Position numbers and translations under genes: made by a program
Notes under the pieces: generated by a model
What the model was told of the DNA's origin: nothing
What the model saw: the letters and a program-made list of their open reading frames with translations, nothing else
Databases searched by the model: none
NCBI GenBank assembly: GCA_946122785.1
Contig: CAMGYJ010000008.1
Coordinates: 14,657,475 to 14,721,474, forward strand
Reading direction: 5' to 3'
Origin: Linum tenue
Lineage: Eukaryota > Streptophyta > Magnoliopsida > Malpighiales > Linaceae
DNA length: 64,000 bases
Part shown: positions 1 to 9,719 of the stretch, one piece after another
How positions within the stretch are numbered: the stretch's first letter is position 1
How the letters are laid out: each line of letters begins with the position of its first letter

Positions 1-103
1 ATAGAGTTAGCAATAACCATTACCCTACCAAAATAATCTATAATGGATTCACCCTCTTTCATCTCCAGCAGCTCGAAGTTCCTCGTCAAGGCCTGCAACT
101 GTG
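1..103 (-). pseudogene. Ty1/copia gag fragment, exact duplicate of 5898-6000
   Basis: These 103 bases are identical, in the same orientation, to 5898-6000, which lies inside the copia gag reading frame on the minus strand. They encode the part of gag after the UBN2-like core that reads EGESIIDYFGRVMVIANS. Identity stops abruptly at 104, where a gypsy LTR begins in mid-sequence. The piece is far too long to be a target-site duplication. It marks either a recent segmental duplication or rearrangement, or an assembly join. Confidence 0.85.
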
Positions 104-1455
104 AATATCGGACGGGTTGTGCTTGTTTATGATATCTCAGGTCCTAGTACGTGAATGGAGGCTTGGGAGCGAGTTTGGGGTCAATTGGACGAGGATCGGA
201 CGCATGGCGAGGTTCTGTGGTAGTTGCACGGGCACACCCACAACCCGCACGGCCGTGCACGTGACCAGTTTGGCCATGCGGGATTGTGAGAGAGCAAGCA
301 CGGGCAGAGCAGAAAACCCGCACGGCCGTGCAAGTGACCAGTTTGGCCGTGCTGAATTCTACGAGGCCAAACACGGGCACAAGTGAAATCCGCACGGCCG
401 TGCAAAGTGCAATCCTGGCCGTGCGAGATGGCTGAAGTTCGACTTAATGGTACGCCGCGTTTTGAGCCGCACGGGCAAGATGGTGAGCCGCACGGCCTTG
501 CACCCTGGCCGTGCGAGTCGGGGAATTCTGGTTTTTAAGCAGACTTCAGCCAAAACAGGAGGGGATTCGAGTTTTAGAGAGACAGAGCGATTCCTAGAGA
601 GAGAAAGCGACGAACAAGAGTCTCCAAGTGCCCTAGCTTGATCTTCAACACCATTGGAGCTCGGCTTGAGCTTGGAGAGGTGCCGATTCAACGTCCAGGA
701 GCAGAAATCCATCTTCACAGTATGATTTCCGCGTCTGATTCTGCTTTTGCTTCTTTCTCCATGGAGTAGTTCTCCCATTCATCTGGGTGTGGGAAACCCT
801 AGATCTGTATGTTAGGATTGACTGTATGAACCCAAGTACTGTTTCTATGATTTGATTATATTCGATTGAGGTTTGAATCATTGAATGGCATGAATCCTGA
901 TCAAATTCCTGTTGTTTCTGCTTTAACCTAGAATGAGAATATCTGCCTAGGTTGATAGAGCATCCTTAATTGAAGGTAGCGAATTGGTGACTTTAGTCGA
1001 GGAGCCAATTCGTTATTCTGTACCGAATTCCATTCGGTAGTGGAGGTTTGGTTCGTTAGGGCCTCAATCTGTTTACTCCGGTGGAGGTTAGTCGCTCGCT
1101 AGAGACTCAGATTGAGAGGGTCTGAAGACCTTTAGTCGAGACTTCAGACTGTTTGAGAACCTTCCGCAGTATAACTATCATAGAAATTGAACTTGGTAAT
1201 TACAATCCGGCTTAACTGCAGTCTAGGGGGAACCATATCCGGGTGGCCTCTCTTAACCTGAAAACAACCGTTTAGTTGCTTTGCTTGCTTGTTAGTTTAG
1301 ATCTTCACTAAAGTTGCATTGCTAGATAATACGAATTCACTCAGTAGTCATCACATCTAGGACCCGGGTTGACAATAAAACCCAAACCCGCTATACTACG
1401 CTTTAGGAAGTGGTTACACTTGGCCATTTTCTAGAGTGACAGTAGTAGTGAGTCA
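104..1455 (+). repeat. Ty3/gypsy LTR, 5'-truncated, forward orientation
   Basis: This LTR is homologous to the LTRs at 4380-5741 (minus strand) and 29784-31262. It shares the TTTCAGGTCCTAG block, the long CTTTAGTCGAG region and the end GGTTACACTTGGCC...AGTGAGTCA at 1455. Its first ~100 bases are missing: it starts inside the LTR right after the copia fragment. It carries 72-73-bp units with the palindrome GCACGGCCGTGC at 247, 320 and 392, and a mutated fourth at 490. No primer-binding site follows 1455, and the neighbouring internal region runs the other way, so this is not the normal partner of the LTR at 4380-5741. Confidence 0.85.
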
Positions 1456-1733
1456 ATGAGACTGGACGGGGACCGGTCTGAGTGAAGCGGACTGGAGAGA
1501 GGACCAGTCAGGGACACAGGCACAGCTAAAGGGAACAGAAGTACTCCAACACAATACGTTAGGTCCAATGGTCAGCCCAATATTACATCATCCAAAACAA
1601 AAGAAAACAAACCAAAAACAAACCAGTTCGCAATCCGACCCGAAACAAAAGAAATAAACGAAAAACCGTGGTGGGGTTGCCTCCCCAAAAGGGCTTCTTT
1701 ACCGTCTTTTAGCTGGACGCCCATGGTGGATAC

Positions 1734-2288
1734 TCAGCAGGGTGCAGGAACAGGTGCCTCCAAGAGCGGATCCACATCGCTCTTGAGGTACAGCTTCAGA
1801 TGGTGGCCATGCACCCGACGGAAGCGACCACCAGCATTGGTCAACTCGACCTGGCCATCCGGCAAGATGCAGGCGAGTGAGTACTCGGATGGCCAGGGTG
1901 GTCGTGGTGCAGGTGGTGGAACCAGCTCATAGTGGTCTCCACCTTTCTTCCGTGCAGGCTTGGTAACCGGCTGCTTCGGCCGCCACTCCTCCTTGATCTT
2001 TTTGTTCGGAGACGAGGCTGGATGGAGTGGCGGCGAAGGAGTGAGAGGAGGGTCCTGCAAAATGGGAGATGCAGACGGATACACGACAGGCTCGTGTACC
2101 GGGTCAGAAATAGCATGCACAGGTGTGACAGCAATCATAGCACAGTGATCGAATTCAGTCATAGCAAAGGTAGCCTGTTCATTTCCAGCACGCAGTATCA
2201 GTTTACCATCATGCACATCAATAAGTGCCTTGGCGGTGGCAAGAAATGGTCTCCCTAAAGTGCCTTGTTCTGCAGGACAGCAGAACAC
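1734..2288 (-). pseudogene. Protease tail fused to integrase C-terminal end (gypsy pol remnant)
   Basis: This 184-codon frame begins with the last strand of a retropepsin-like domain (LGRPFLATAKALIDVHDGKL), a sequence normally found after the catalytic Asp region of gypsy proteases. A proline-rich stretch follows. The end (GQVELTNAGGRFRRVHGHHLKLYL) resembles the last residues of gypsy integrase, which usually read NGHRLKPYL. Everything between is missing: the protease active site, reverse transcriptase, RNase H and the integrase core. The preceding gag frame stops at about 2255, so a single large internal deletion plus small rearrangements is the simplest reading. The frame itself is open, but nothing suggests that it is used. 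Confidence 0.75.
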
Positions 2289-4230
2289 TCCTCGCTCAGC
2301 AGCACTGTCGAGAGATCCCCAAGTTTCTTCTTGTTGGTGCAGAGATCTTTCATGAACTTCGCGTACTTGGGCATCTTCGACGGTGCCTCCACAAATGGTA
2401 CGCTGATGTTGAGTTGCTTCAACATTGCCATAAACTTGGCAAACTCAGTCTCCAGCTTGTCTTTGTGTAGGCGAGTGGGGAAGGGAAGCTGGGGTACGTG
2501 CTCCTTAACCACTGGTTGTGGCTTTGGAGCAGGGCCTTCCTTCTCCACCCGCACTTCTGCATCATCGGCTGGAAGTGCTGAAGCAGGTAGTGGTTCCTCC
2601 TGCCTGGTCGGGGCAGGATTAGCCGATGTGGGCCTGCCACTCCTGGTGAAGATGGCATCCAGCTGCTCGTGCGGTTCCCGTGGATTGGGGATGGTGGTGG
2701 CAGGCAGAGTCCCCGGTGCCCGGGCAGTAAGTTGGCGCGCTAGGACACCAACTTGGTGCTGTAAATCTCCAGAGAGGCTATGCTCTGGTCCACCCTCGTG
2801 AAATTCGCCTGGCTGGTGGTCATGAATGCCGCCAAAATATTCTTCAGATCGATCATCTGGTTATCGGGAGCTGGGGCTGTTGCTGGCTCGGCATACTGTC
2901 GCTGGGGCTGCTGGAATGGCTGCCCCTGCCTAGGCAGGTAGGGCTGCTGCTGTGGTGGTGGCCCCTGCCTAGCCTGGAAGGGCTGCCTCTGCTGCAAACC
3001 ACGCGCTGGTGCTGGGAAACCAGGTGGTTTAGTGGTGTTGCTGCTCCAGGCGAAGTTGGGATGCTGGCGCCATCCCTCATTGTAGGTATTGCTATATGGG
3101 TCCAGGCGTCGAGCATTTGCGATGAAGTCCACCTTTTCTTGGGGAGTAGAGGACTCCCTCATAGCCTGACAGTCCTCCACCCGGTGATTCGGGCTCTCAC
3201 ACCACTGACACTGAACTACTGGAGGCGTAGCTGTGCCTCGGCCGGGAAGGAGACTGTTGGGCTGCTTCAAGGTCTGCACCAACTCGGCCACCTGCTGCTC
3301 TAACCCGGACCTGGCCTCCATAGCGTGCACACCCCGGTCCCGGGAATTCCTGCCTCTACTGTGCTGCCCCCAGGAATGATCTCGGGCAGCCAAGGTACTA
3401 ATCATCTGGTTCAGCTCGGGTGGAGTCTTAGTGAGAATATCCCCTCCTAGGCATAGAGACTCAATCACCCTCTGGCTGTCTGGGGTGAAGGCACTGTAGA
3501 AGTTCCCCACTGTGAATGTGTCACTGAAGCCATGATGGGGACACTGCCAGAAATATCCCATGTACCGCTCCCATGCATCTCGAAGTGACTCGTCTGGCTC
3601 TTGGCGGAAGTGAGTGATCTCCCGCTGAATCTCTGTGGTCTTCGATGCCGGATAGTACCTGTGCACGAACTTGTCTGCCAGATCGTCCCAAGAAGTGATG
3701 GACAGTGGGGGCTGGGTCTCCAACCACCTCTTAGCATTCCCCGCCAGAGAATGGGGGAAGAGGTGAAGGCGGATTGCGTCATCCGGGACACCGTTCAGCT
3801 GCAGAAAACGGGAGAGATGCACCCGGGCCTCCTCATCCTTCTAGCCATGGAACTGGATAGAGGATGTAATGAGTTGAATCCAGCATGGCTTGATCTCGAA
3901 GTTGTTTGCTGGAATGGGCGGATAGAGGATAACCGGGCGGATGTCAGCAATCCATGGAGTGTAGTAGTACTCAAAGGTGGGACCCGGTGGTGGTGGATGA
4001 TGATGAACCCCAGCTCCCTGGGGATTGGGGTCGTTCCTCAGGAACTGGTTTGCTGGAGGTGGGTTGTGATCGCCTTCCATCTCGTACTCGTCCTCGGACT
4101 CGCTGCTCAATTGGCGGTCTATGCGCTCCTCCGTAGCCAGTCTAGCTCGCTGTTGTCTCCTAAGCTGGCGGCAGGTGCGTTCAAGCTCTAGATCCAACGG
4201 CCATAAACCTCCTGACTGGCTACGGATCAT
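2255..4230 (-). pseudogene. Ty3/gypsy gag (capsid-nucleocapsid) with a stop and a frameshift
   Basis: The frame opens at 4230 with an acidic/proline-rich leader, then the retrotransposon gag core (HLFPHSLAGNAKRWLET, then DLADKFVHRYYP, then FRQEPDESLRDAWERY). A CX2CX4HX4C knuckle (CQWCESPNHRVEDC) follows. One TAG at 3841-3843 interrupts it just before the core. Near 2765 the frame shifts: the continuation with HQVGVLARQLTARAPGTLP and the PKYAKFMKDLCTNKKKL block runs on to about 2255 in another frame. Gag forms the particle shell that packages element RNA. Apart from these two lesions it is well preserved, as expected for a fairly young gag-only derivative. Confidence 0.85.
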
Positions 4231-4355
4231 GCACTATCTGCACACACTCAAGCAATGCAAACCCGTGAAAGGCACAAGTGGGAAAGAACAAACAACCAAT
4301 GCGAAAATGAAAATGCTAAAGTAACAGAAATCACTTTTCTTCAACAACCTAGCCG

Positions 4356-4373
4356 TCCCCGGCAACGGCGCCA
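4356..4373 (-). other. Primer-binding site, tRNA-Asp(GTC)
   Basis: The minus strand reads TGGCGCCGTTGCCGGGGA, the complement of the 3' end of plant tRNA-Asp(GTC). It lies six bases inside the LTR end at 4380. The same site occurs at 31269-31286 next to the LTR of the second gypsy element. This fixes the element's orientation as minus. Confidence 0.9.
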
Positions 4374-4379
4374 AAAACT

Positions 4380-5741
4380 TGACTCACTCCTACTGTCACC
4401 CTAGAAAATGGCCAAGTGTAACCACTTCCTAAAGCGTAGTATAGCGGGTTTGGATTTTAATGTCAACCCGGGTCCTACATATGATGACTACTCAGTGAAT
4501 TCGTATTATCTAGCAATGAAACTTTAGTGAAAATCTAAACTAACAAACAAACAAAGCAACTAAACGGTTGTTTTCAGGTTAAGAGAGGTCACCCGGATAT
4601 GGTTCCCCCTAGACTGCAGTTAAGCCGGATTGCAATTACCAAATTCAATTTCTATGATAGTTATACTGCGGAAGGTTCTCAAACAGTCTGAAGTCTCGAC
4701 TAAAGGTCTCCAGACCCTCTCAATCAGAGTCTCTAGCGGGCGACTAACCTCCACCGGAGTAAACAGATTGAGGCCCTAACGAACCAAACCTCCACTACCG
4801 AATTGAATTCGGTACAGAATAGCGAATTGGCTCCTCGACTAAAGTCACCAATTCACTACCTTCAATTAAGGATACTCTATCAACCTAGGCAGATATTCTC
4901 ATTCTAGGTTAAAGCAGAAACAACAGGAATTTGATCAGGATTCATGCCATTCAATCATTCAAACCTCAATTGAACATAATCAAATCATAGAATCAGTACT
5001 TGGGTTCATACAATCAAACCTAACATACAAATCTAGGGTTTCCCATACCCAGATGAATGGGAGAACTACTCCATGGAGAAAGAAGCAAAAGCAGAATCAG
5101 ATGAGGAAACCATACTGTGAAGGATGGATTTCAGCTCCTGGACGTTGATCGGCACTCCTCCAAGCTCAGGCCAAGCTCCAATGGTGATGAAGATCAAGCT
5201 AGAGCACTTGGAGACTCTTGTTCGTCGCGTTCTCTCTCTAGGAAACACTCTGTCTCTCTCTAACTCGAATCCCCTCTCTTTTGGCTGAAAATCTGCCTAA
5301 AAGGGCATCACTGGCCAGAACACGGTCGAGGGCACGACCGTGTTCTGCTCCAGCCCGCCCGTGCCCTCTGCCACGTCATAAATACACGGCCACGGTCTGG
5401 GGAAAACACGGGCGTGTTTTAAGTAGGACACGGCCGTGTTTTGAATTGACCCCGCCCGTGTTTTGGTCTTTTCTTCATTCAACTCTCGGCAGTAAAAGCA
5501 CTGGCGGGCCCTTTGGTGTACACGGCCGTGTTCTTCAAGCCTCCTGCCCGTGTTTTGGTCGTAGCTCGACCAAACGACTTCCAAATGCCCCGAAACTCGT
5601 GCTTGGCCTTCCCTTCGACGCCTGGGACCTGAAATATGACAAATTAGCATAACCCGGCGTAAAATAGGCCAAAACACACAACTAGGCCCCGCAAATGGGT
5701 AAGAAATAGGGGTATAAAAACATGCGATTACACCGTTATCA
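4380..5741 (-). repeat. 5' LTR of the minus-strand gypsy element
   Basis: On the minus strand it begins TGATAACGGTGTAATCGC (5741 downward) and ends AGTGAGTCA at 4380, giving 1362 bp with TG/CA ends. Its distal two thirds match 104-1455 and the LTRs at 29784-31262 and 33973-35454. Its promoter-side region carries ACACGGCCGTGT palindromes instead of the GCACGGCCGTGC version. It is inserted in the copia gag at 5742. The base right outside is TGCAC (5742-5746), but no matching duplication is found at the far side because the left flank is rearranged. Confidence 0.9.
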
Positions 5742-6334
5742 TGCACTATCAGAGAGTTTTGAAATGCATCTACACTGAGTTGTTCAATATCTTTTGACTC
5801 CTCTATCGAGGAGACCACTTAATTGAACCGCTCTGTCAGGGTTCTTAGAATCTTCTCCACAATCTGTACATCTGTCAGATTTTCTCCACAATTTCTCATA
5901 GAGTTAGCAATAACCATTACCCTACCAAAATAATCTATAATGGATTCACCCTCTTTCATCTCCAGCAGCTCGAAGTTCCTCGTCAAGGCCTGCAACTGTG
6001 CCTTCTGAACCCTGGCACTTCCTTGGAACTTCTCCTTCATTGCCTCCCACAATTCTTTTGCTGTCCTTTTCCTTGTGATGGTCTTCAAGATGGTTTTGTC
6101 GATTGAACTGAAGAGGTAGTTCTTTGCCTTCAGATCCTTCAGCTTTGAGTCCTCCAAACTCTTGGATTGAGTTTCAGAGAGAGGCTCACCTTCTGAGGGT
6201 TCTCTGAAGCCCTCACTAACCACTCCCCAGTATTCCTTCGACCTCAGCAGGTTTTCCATAAGGAGACTCCAATGATCGTAGTCTCCATCGAATTTGGGAA
6301 TGCACACCTGTGCAAAGATACTGTTTTCACTCAT
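5742..6334 (-). pseudogene. Ty1/copia gag (UBN2-type), 5' part, cut by the gypsy insertion
   Basis: The frame starts with ATG at 6334 and reads the usual copia gag N-terminus (PKFDGDYDHWSLLMENLLRSKEYW), then AKELWEAMKEKFQGSARVQKAQLQ and FELLEMKEGESIIDYFGRVM. A TAA at 5819-5821 interrupts it. Beyond the stop the same frame continues (VVSSIEESKDIEQLSVDAFQ) until the gypsy LTR at 5741 cuts it. Gag would coat the element's RNA. Protease, integrase and reverse transcriptase of this element are not in the window; they may lie to the left. Confidence 0.9.
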
Positions 6335-6492
6335 CTTTTACAACATATCTCTTATCAACAAAGAGCTAGAGATCTCACTCACCACCCTGATGATTCCTCG
6401 CTTGTTCACTCATTTTTCCCGAAGCCCAGATCTGCAATCAGACTTGCAGATTTCTCTGTTACTCTCTTAGGTTTGGTTACAGTTCGCTCAAA

Positions 6493-6504
6493 GCTCTGAT
6501 ACCA
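6493..6504 (-). other. Copia primer-binding site, initiator tRNA-Met
   Basis: The minus strand reads TGGTATCAGAGC, complementary to the 3' end of plant initiator tRNA-Met, three bases inside the LTR at 6508-6865 and 159 bases before the gag ATG. Confidence 0.85.
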
Positions 6505-6507
6505 CAA

Positions 6508-6865
6508 TGTAAACTTTGTAGAGTGCAAACTGACGAGCTTTTATTGATTGATGAAGAACAATATAAATACATCTAGTGTCTTGTAATCTCGTCCACGACT
6601 AACTACTTGATTCCCCTTAACTCCATCTACCCTGGAATTCAGCTAACTTACTAACTACTGCAGCTAACAAAGCTGCTAACTTGACTCTCAAGCTTTAGAC
6701 TTCTTTAACACCACGAAAGGACTCGACTGACTCAAACTACAAACTAAGTGACTACTAAGGTAAAAGACCAAAACAGTCCAGTAGCGATTAGTAGCCAACG
6801 GCTACTTTATTCAAATCTTCTCTACTCTAGTGACGTGGATTTGAGACCTGCTGACAGAAGTCACA
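6508..6865 (-). repeat. Copia 5' LTR
   Basis: On the minus strand it runs from TGTGACTTCTGTCAGC (6865) to GTTTACA (6508), 358 bp with TG/CA ends, directly next to the Met primer site. A TATTTATA box lies inside on the minus strand near 6580. The LTR has no partner in the window. A hAT-like MITE begins about five bases outside it. Confidence 0.75.
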
Positions 6866-6869
6866 TTAG

Positions 6870-7281
6870 TAGAAGTGGCAATTCTCAATCCAATCCACCA
6901 AACCATTAAAAATATACATCTAATCCAATTCATTTGAATCCAATCCATTTGATCCAAATCCAATTGGATTGGTGGATTCATGGATTGATCCATGGATCCA
7001 AATGACAAATTACAATTTGGTACTTATATTTTTTATATTTTACATTTTGGTACCTAAAAATTAATTTTTATACGAAAAATATCATTGGAAATTACATTTT
7101 GGTACGTAAAATTTTTCATCATGACATTTTAGTATCTAAACTTTTCACATTTTTACATATTGGTCCTTGGTTAAGAATGTCATTTGGATTCATGGATAAT
7201 CCACCAATCCATGAATCCATTAGATCCATGATCCACCAATCTAATCCACCAAGCCATGGATCAATCCATTTGCCATCTCTA
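6870..7281. mobile_element. hAT-like MITE with AATCCATT-rich arms
   Basis: The ends are TAGAAGTGGCAA and TTGCCATCTCTA, an imperfect inverted pair of the TAGGGGTGGCAA type common in plant hAT MITEs. Both arms are rich in ATCCAATCCA-type repeats that are inverted to each other (6885-7000 and 7180-7270), around an AT-rich centre. Flanking octamers (CACATTAG before, GCCATTAG shortly after) are similar but not identical and not exactly abutting, so the target duplication is uncertain. No coding capacity. Confidence 0.6.
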
Positions 7282-7595
7282 CAGCCATTAGGCCATTACT
7301 CTTGCTGAGCTGGCCCCACATCAACCATCTGACTCCTACCCGAACTATCTTGGAACGGAACGCCTGTGCAGACCGACGATGGGCATTGTCGGTTCGATGG
7401 TCCTCCGACGATCATTTTTGGGCTAGTGATATAGAGAGATAAGTGAATGAGATGTAGAAATAAAATCATACTCTTTATTTAAGCTACCTTTCCATTATTT
7501 ATAGTATAAATCTCTCTAACATCTTTTCTACTATTTTGCTAGTTGCTAGTGCGGCATTTAATACTTGATATCGCTCATTCTTCATGCACCTCGAC

Positions 7596-8775
7596 TAGGG
7601 CTGTCAACGGTGCGGTTTCGATTTTGACCGAACCGCACCATCGGTTAGTCGAGACTGAAAATCACCCAACATTGTCAACCGAAGCCGACACCAAAGGAGT
7701 TCTCGGTTAACCGCTAACCGCCACCGTCGGTTTCGGTTTCAGTTTTTGGTTGCGGTATGCCGACACCAACCCACACCACCTCCGACCACCGTCATCACTA
7801 TGCATGTCACCGAAAAATCCCTATTTTTTTATTTCTTTTTATAAGGGTGATATATATTTCATTTTGTTGTCATTAAGGTACTACTTAAGGGATTCGAACC
7901 TGGGACCTCCAGGTTCTAGACTAGTAGTATTACCACTAGGCCAAGCCCTTGTTCGTGGGAAATCCCAATTTTGAAGCAGCGGCAGGGGAAGAAGAGAGAG
8001 GCATCGGAGGCGGAAAATCCCAAGTTGAGTCTCTCGCAAATCGAGGTAGATGGAGGGAGAAAGCGTCGAGAGGAGGGGAGACTGGAGAGGGAGGAAAGGC
8101 AGTGGCAGCGGCAGGGCGACGACGATTGGAGAAGGCAGGGTTGGTCGGGATCTCGCTGTTGACCGCCGAGGATGAGGAAGGCAAGGCGGCGACCATCGAG
8201 GAACATGCAAGGGGAAGTGGAGACGGCAATGAGGTGGGTGGATCTGCTTACGCTGACTCCTTCCGCAGCAGCGAGCCGACGACCTCTTTCGACAAGGAAG
8301 GAGTGGGCGAAGTCAGGTGGGAGCGATTGAGGCAGAGAATTCGACGGCGAGTGGTGATTGAGGATGTTGGTGGATGCCGAGGAACGTCGGTAGAGAGCGG
8401 AGATTGAGGATGGTGGTGGCTGGCGATTGGGAAATGGTAGAGAGGTCGACGACGAGTGGCGATTAAGGATGGTGGTGGCTGGCGATTGGGATTCCCAATT
8501 TGGGAAAGGGTAGAGAGCGGCGAGAGCCGAGAGGAGAGGGAGAGATTAGTGATTGGCGAGGGGAGGGATAGGGATTGGAGTCCTGGCGGTTATAGGCGGT
8601 GCACCGAGTGGTTCTCGGTTAGAAACCGTCGGTTGGCGGTTATGAAATTTTCCTCCCACAGCCAACTGACGCCGACATCGAAAGTCCCAATCGATTTTCG
8701 GTTTCGGGTAAAAACCGACGGTTCGACTCGGTTTTTCGATTCAACTGGATAACCGGAAACCGACTATCACCCCTA
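7596..8775. mobile_element. Non-autonomous hAT element with 8-bp target duplication
   Basis: The element starts TAGGGCTGTCAACGG and ends with the inverted partner ATCACCCCTA. It is flanked by ACCTCGAC (7588-7595) and ACCTAGAC (8776-8783), 7 of 8 bases matching. Subterminal regions carry many CGGTT/AACCG blocks (7610-7760 and 8590-8770). The centre (7950-8430) is GC- and purine-rich with open frames on both strands that resemble no known protein. It contains a tRNA-derived SINE (7815-7950). No transposase is seen. Confidence 0.85.
7815..7950 (-). mobile_element. tRNA-derived SINE
   Basis: On the minus strand a box A-like TGGCCTAGTGG (7933-7943) is followed 33 bases later by a box B GGTTCGAATCC (7890-7900). 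An unrelated body follows, ending in an AT-rich tail (CACCCTTATAAAAAG...). Box spacing and the tail fit an RNA polymerase III SINE rather than a tRNA gene, because no acceptor-stem pairing is evident. A decayed relative lies at 18420-18535. It sits inside the hAT element at 7596-8775, so it inserted there or was carried along. Confidence 0.7.
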
Positions 8776-8783
8776 ACCTAGAC

Positions 8784-9715
8784 AGCGAAATGCTCTTGCA
8801 AAATAAAGTAGATGTATGAAATATGATTTCTTGCACCGGTAGGTGGGGCTCAAGTTAGGGTGATAACCAAAACTGAGCCCTTAATTTATAGTGGGCCAAT
8901 AAGGTTCCAGATCTAAGGGTCGGGAATTAAAGACTTTTTTTTATTTTTTCTAGTTTTCTTAATTGGCTCTTATCTTCTGCGTTAATTTGGATTATTTTTT
9001 TTGCACAGATGGAACGAGTTCGTTGTGATCTACAAAATTATATCCGTTTTCAATATATTTAGAGGAAAAAAAATTTCATGTCACTCGTTACCATCTGTAT
9101 ATCATATGGTATCTCCTTTGTTTTTAAGTTGATTTTGAAAATTTTTGCACAAAAAGAACGAGTTCGTCATGATCTATTAGATCTGCAAATTTATTTGGGG
9201 GAGGAGGGGGAATATAGGACCAAATAATACCACCCTGGTATAGGAGCGGTATACAATGAATTGAAAGTTGTAATTGACCGTTAATATATTCATACTTTCA
9301 TGCATTCATCCATTTTACAGTCTGGTATGTTCATATATCACCATGATACAGTTCAATACCACGTGATGGTATGCTCTTATGTAATACCAAACAATACCAC
9401 CATGCGTGGTTACATACCATAAAGTTACGGAGGAGACTCGCTCTCGATAAGTGGACTTACGAGTTATGGTCATTTTCTTTCTTCTGGGCCATGGTGTTTT
9501 GATCAAGGGTTGACACTATTCTTCTATTAAAAGAACAAGTAGAAGGTTACTATTACTTAGAGTCACATCACAAGGTGTGATCATTTTGTAACTGACCAAA
9601 GCTTGGAGGAGTTTTATGTCATTAAGGTTTTAATCAATTAATTTTATGCTATTAAGATTCTAATCAATTAACCTATGACAATTGAATTCTAATTGAACTC
9701 AAATCAATGTAATTC
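8784..9715. other. Intergenic, no gene recognised
   Basis: No coding region is supported. Part of it (about 9010-9260, with the phrases GTCACTCGTTACCATC and GAACGAGTTCGTTGTGATC) resembles 50820-51190 in inverted orientation, so it is probably an old dispersed repeat. Confidence 0.5.
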
Positions 9716-9719
9716 AACA

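Larger units (their letters stand above)
1456..4379 (-). mobile_element. Internal region of a deleted, non-autonomous Ty3/gypsy element
   Basis: Read on the minus strand, this region begins at an LTR (4380-5741) and a tRNA-Asp primer-binding site (4356-4373). It then holds a gag gene, a protease/integrase remnant, and the GGGAGGCAACCC box around 1675-1685. That box also follows the coding region in the gypsy element at 29784-35454 (32632-32643). Reverse transcriptase, RNase H and most of integrase are absent, so the element could move only with proteins supplied in trans. No polypurine tract is seen at the left edge: the region stops at 1456 against a wrongly oriented LTR. The lineage looks like the Athila/Tat branch, judged by the primer site and the layout. 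Confidence 0.85.

Noticed and set aside
1..103. A long target-site duplication of the gypsy insertion
   Set aside because: Gypsy elements make 5-bp duplications; 103 identical bases some 155 bp away from the actual insertion point (5742) need another explanation.
226..540. Regular repeats with spacers resembling a CRISPR array
   Set aside because: Units are inside a plant LTR, spacers are not unique, and identical boxes occur in the other LTRs of the family.
7885..7955. Possible tRNA gene (box A and box B present)
   Set aside because: No acceptor-stem pairing or plausible anticodon arm; the sequence continues into a SINE-like body and AT-rich tail.
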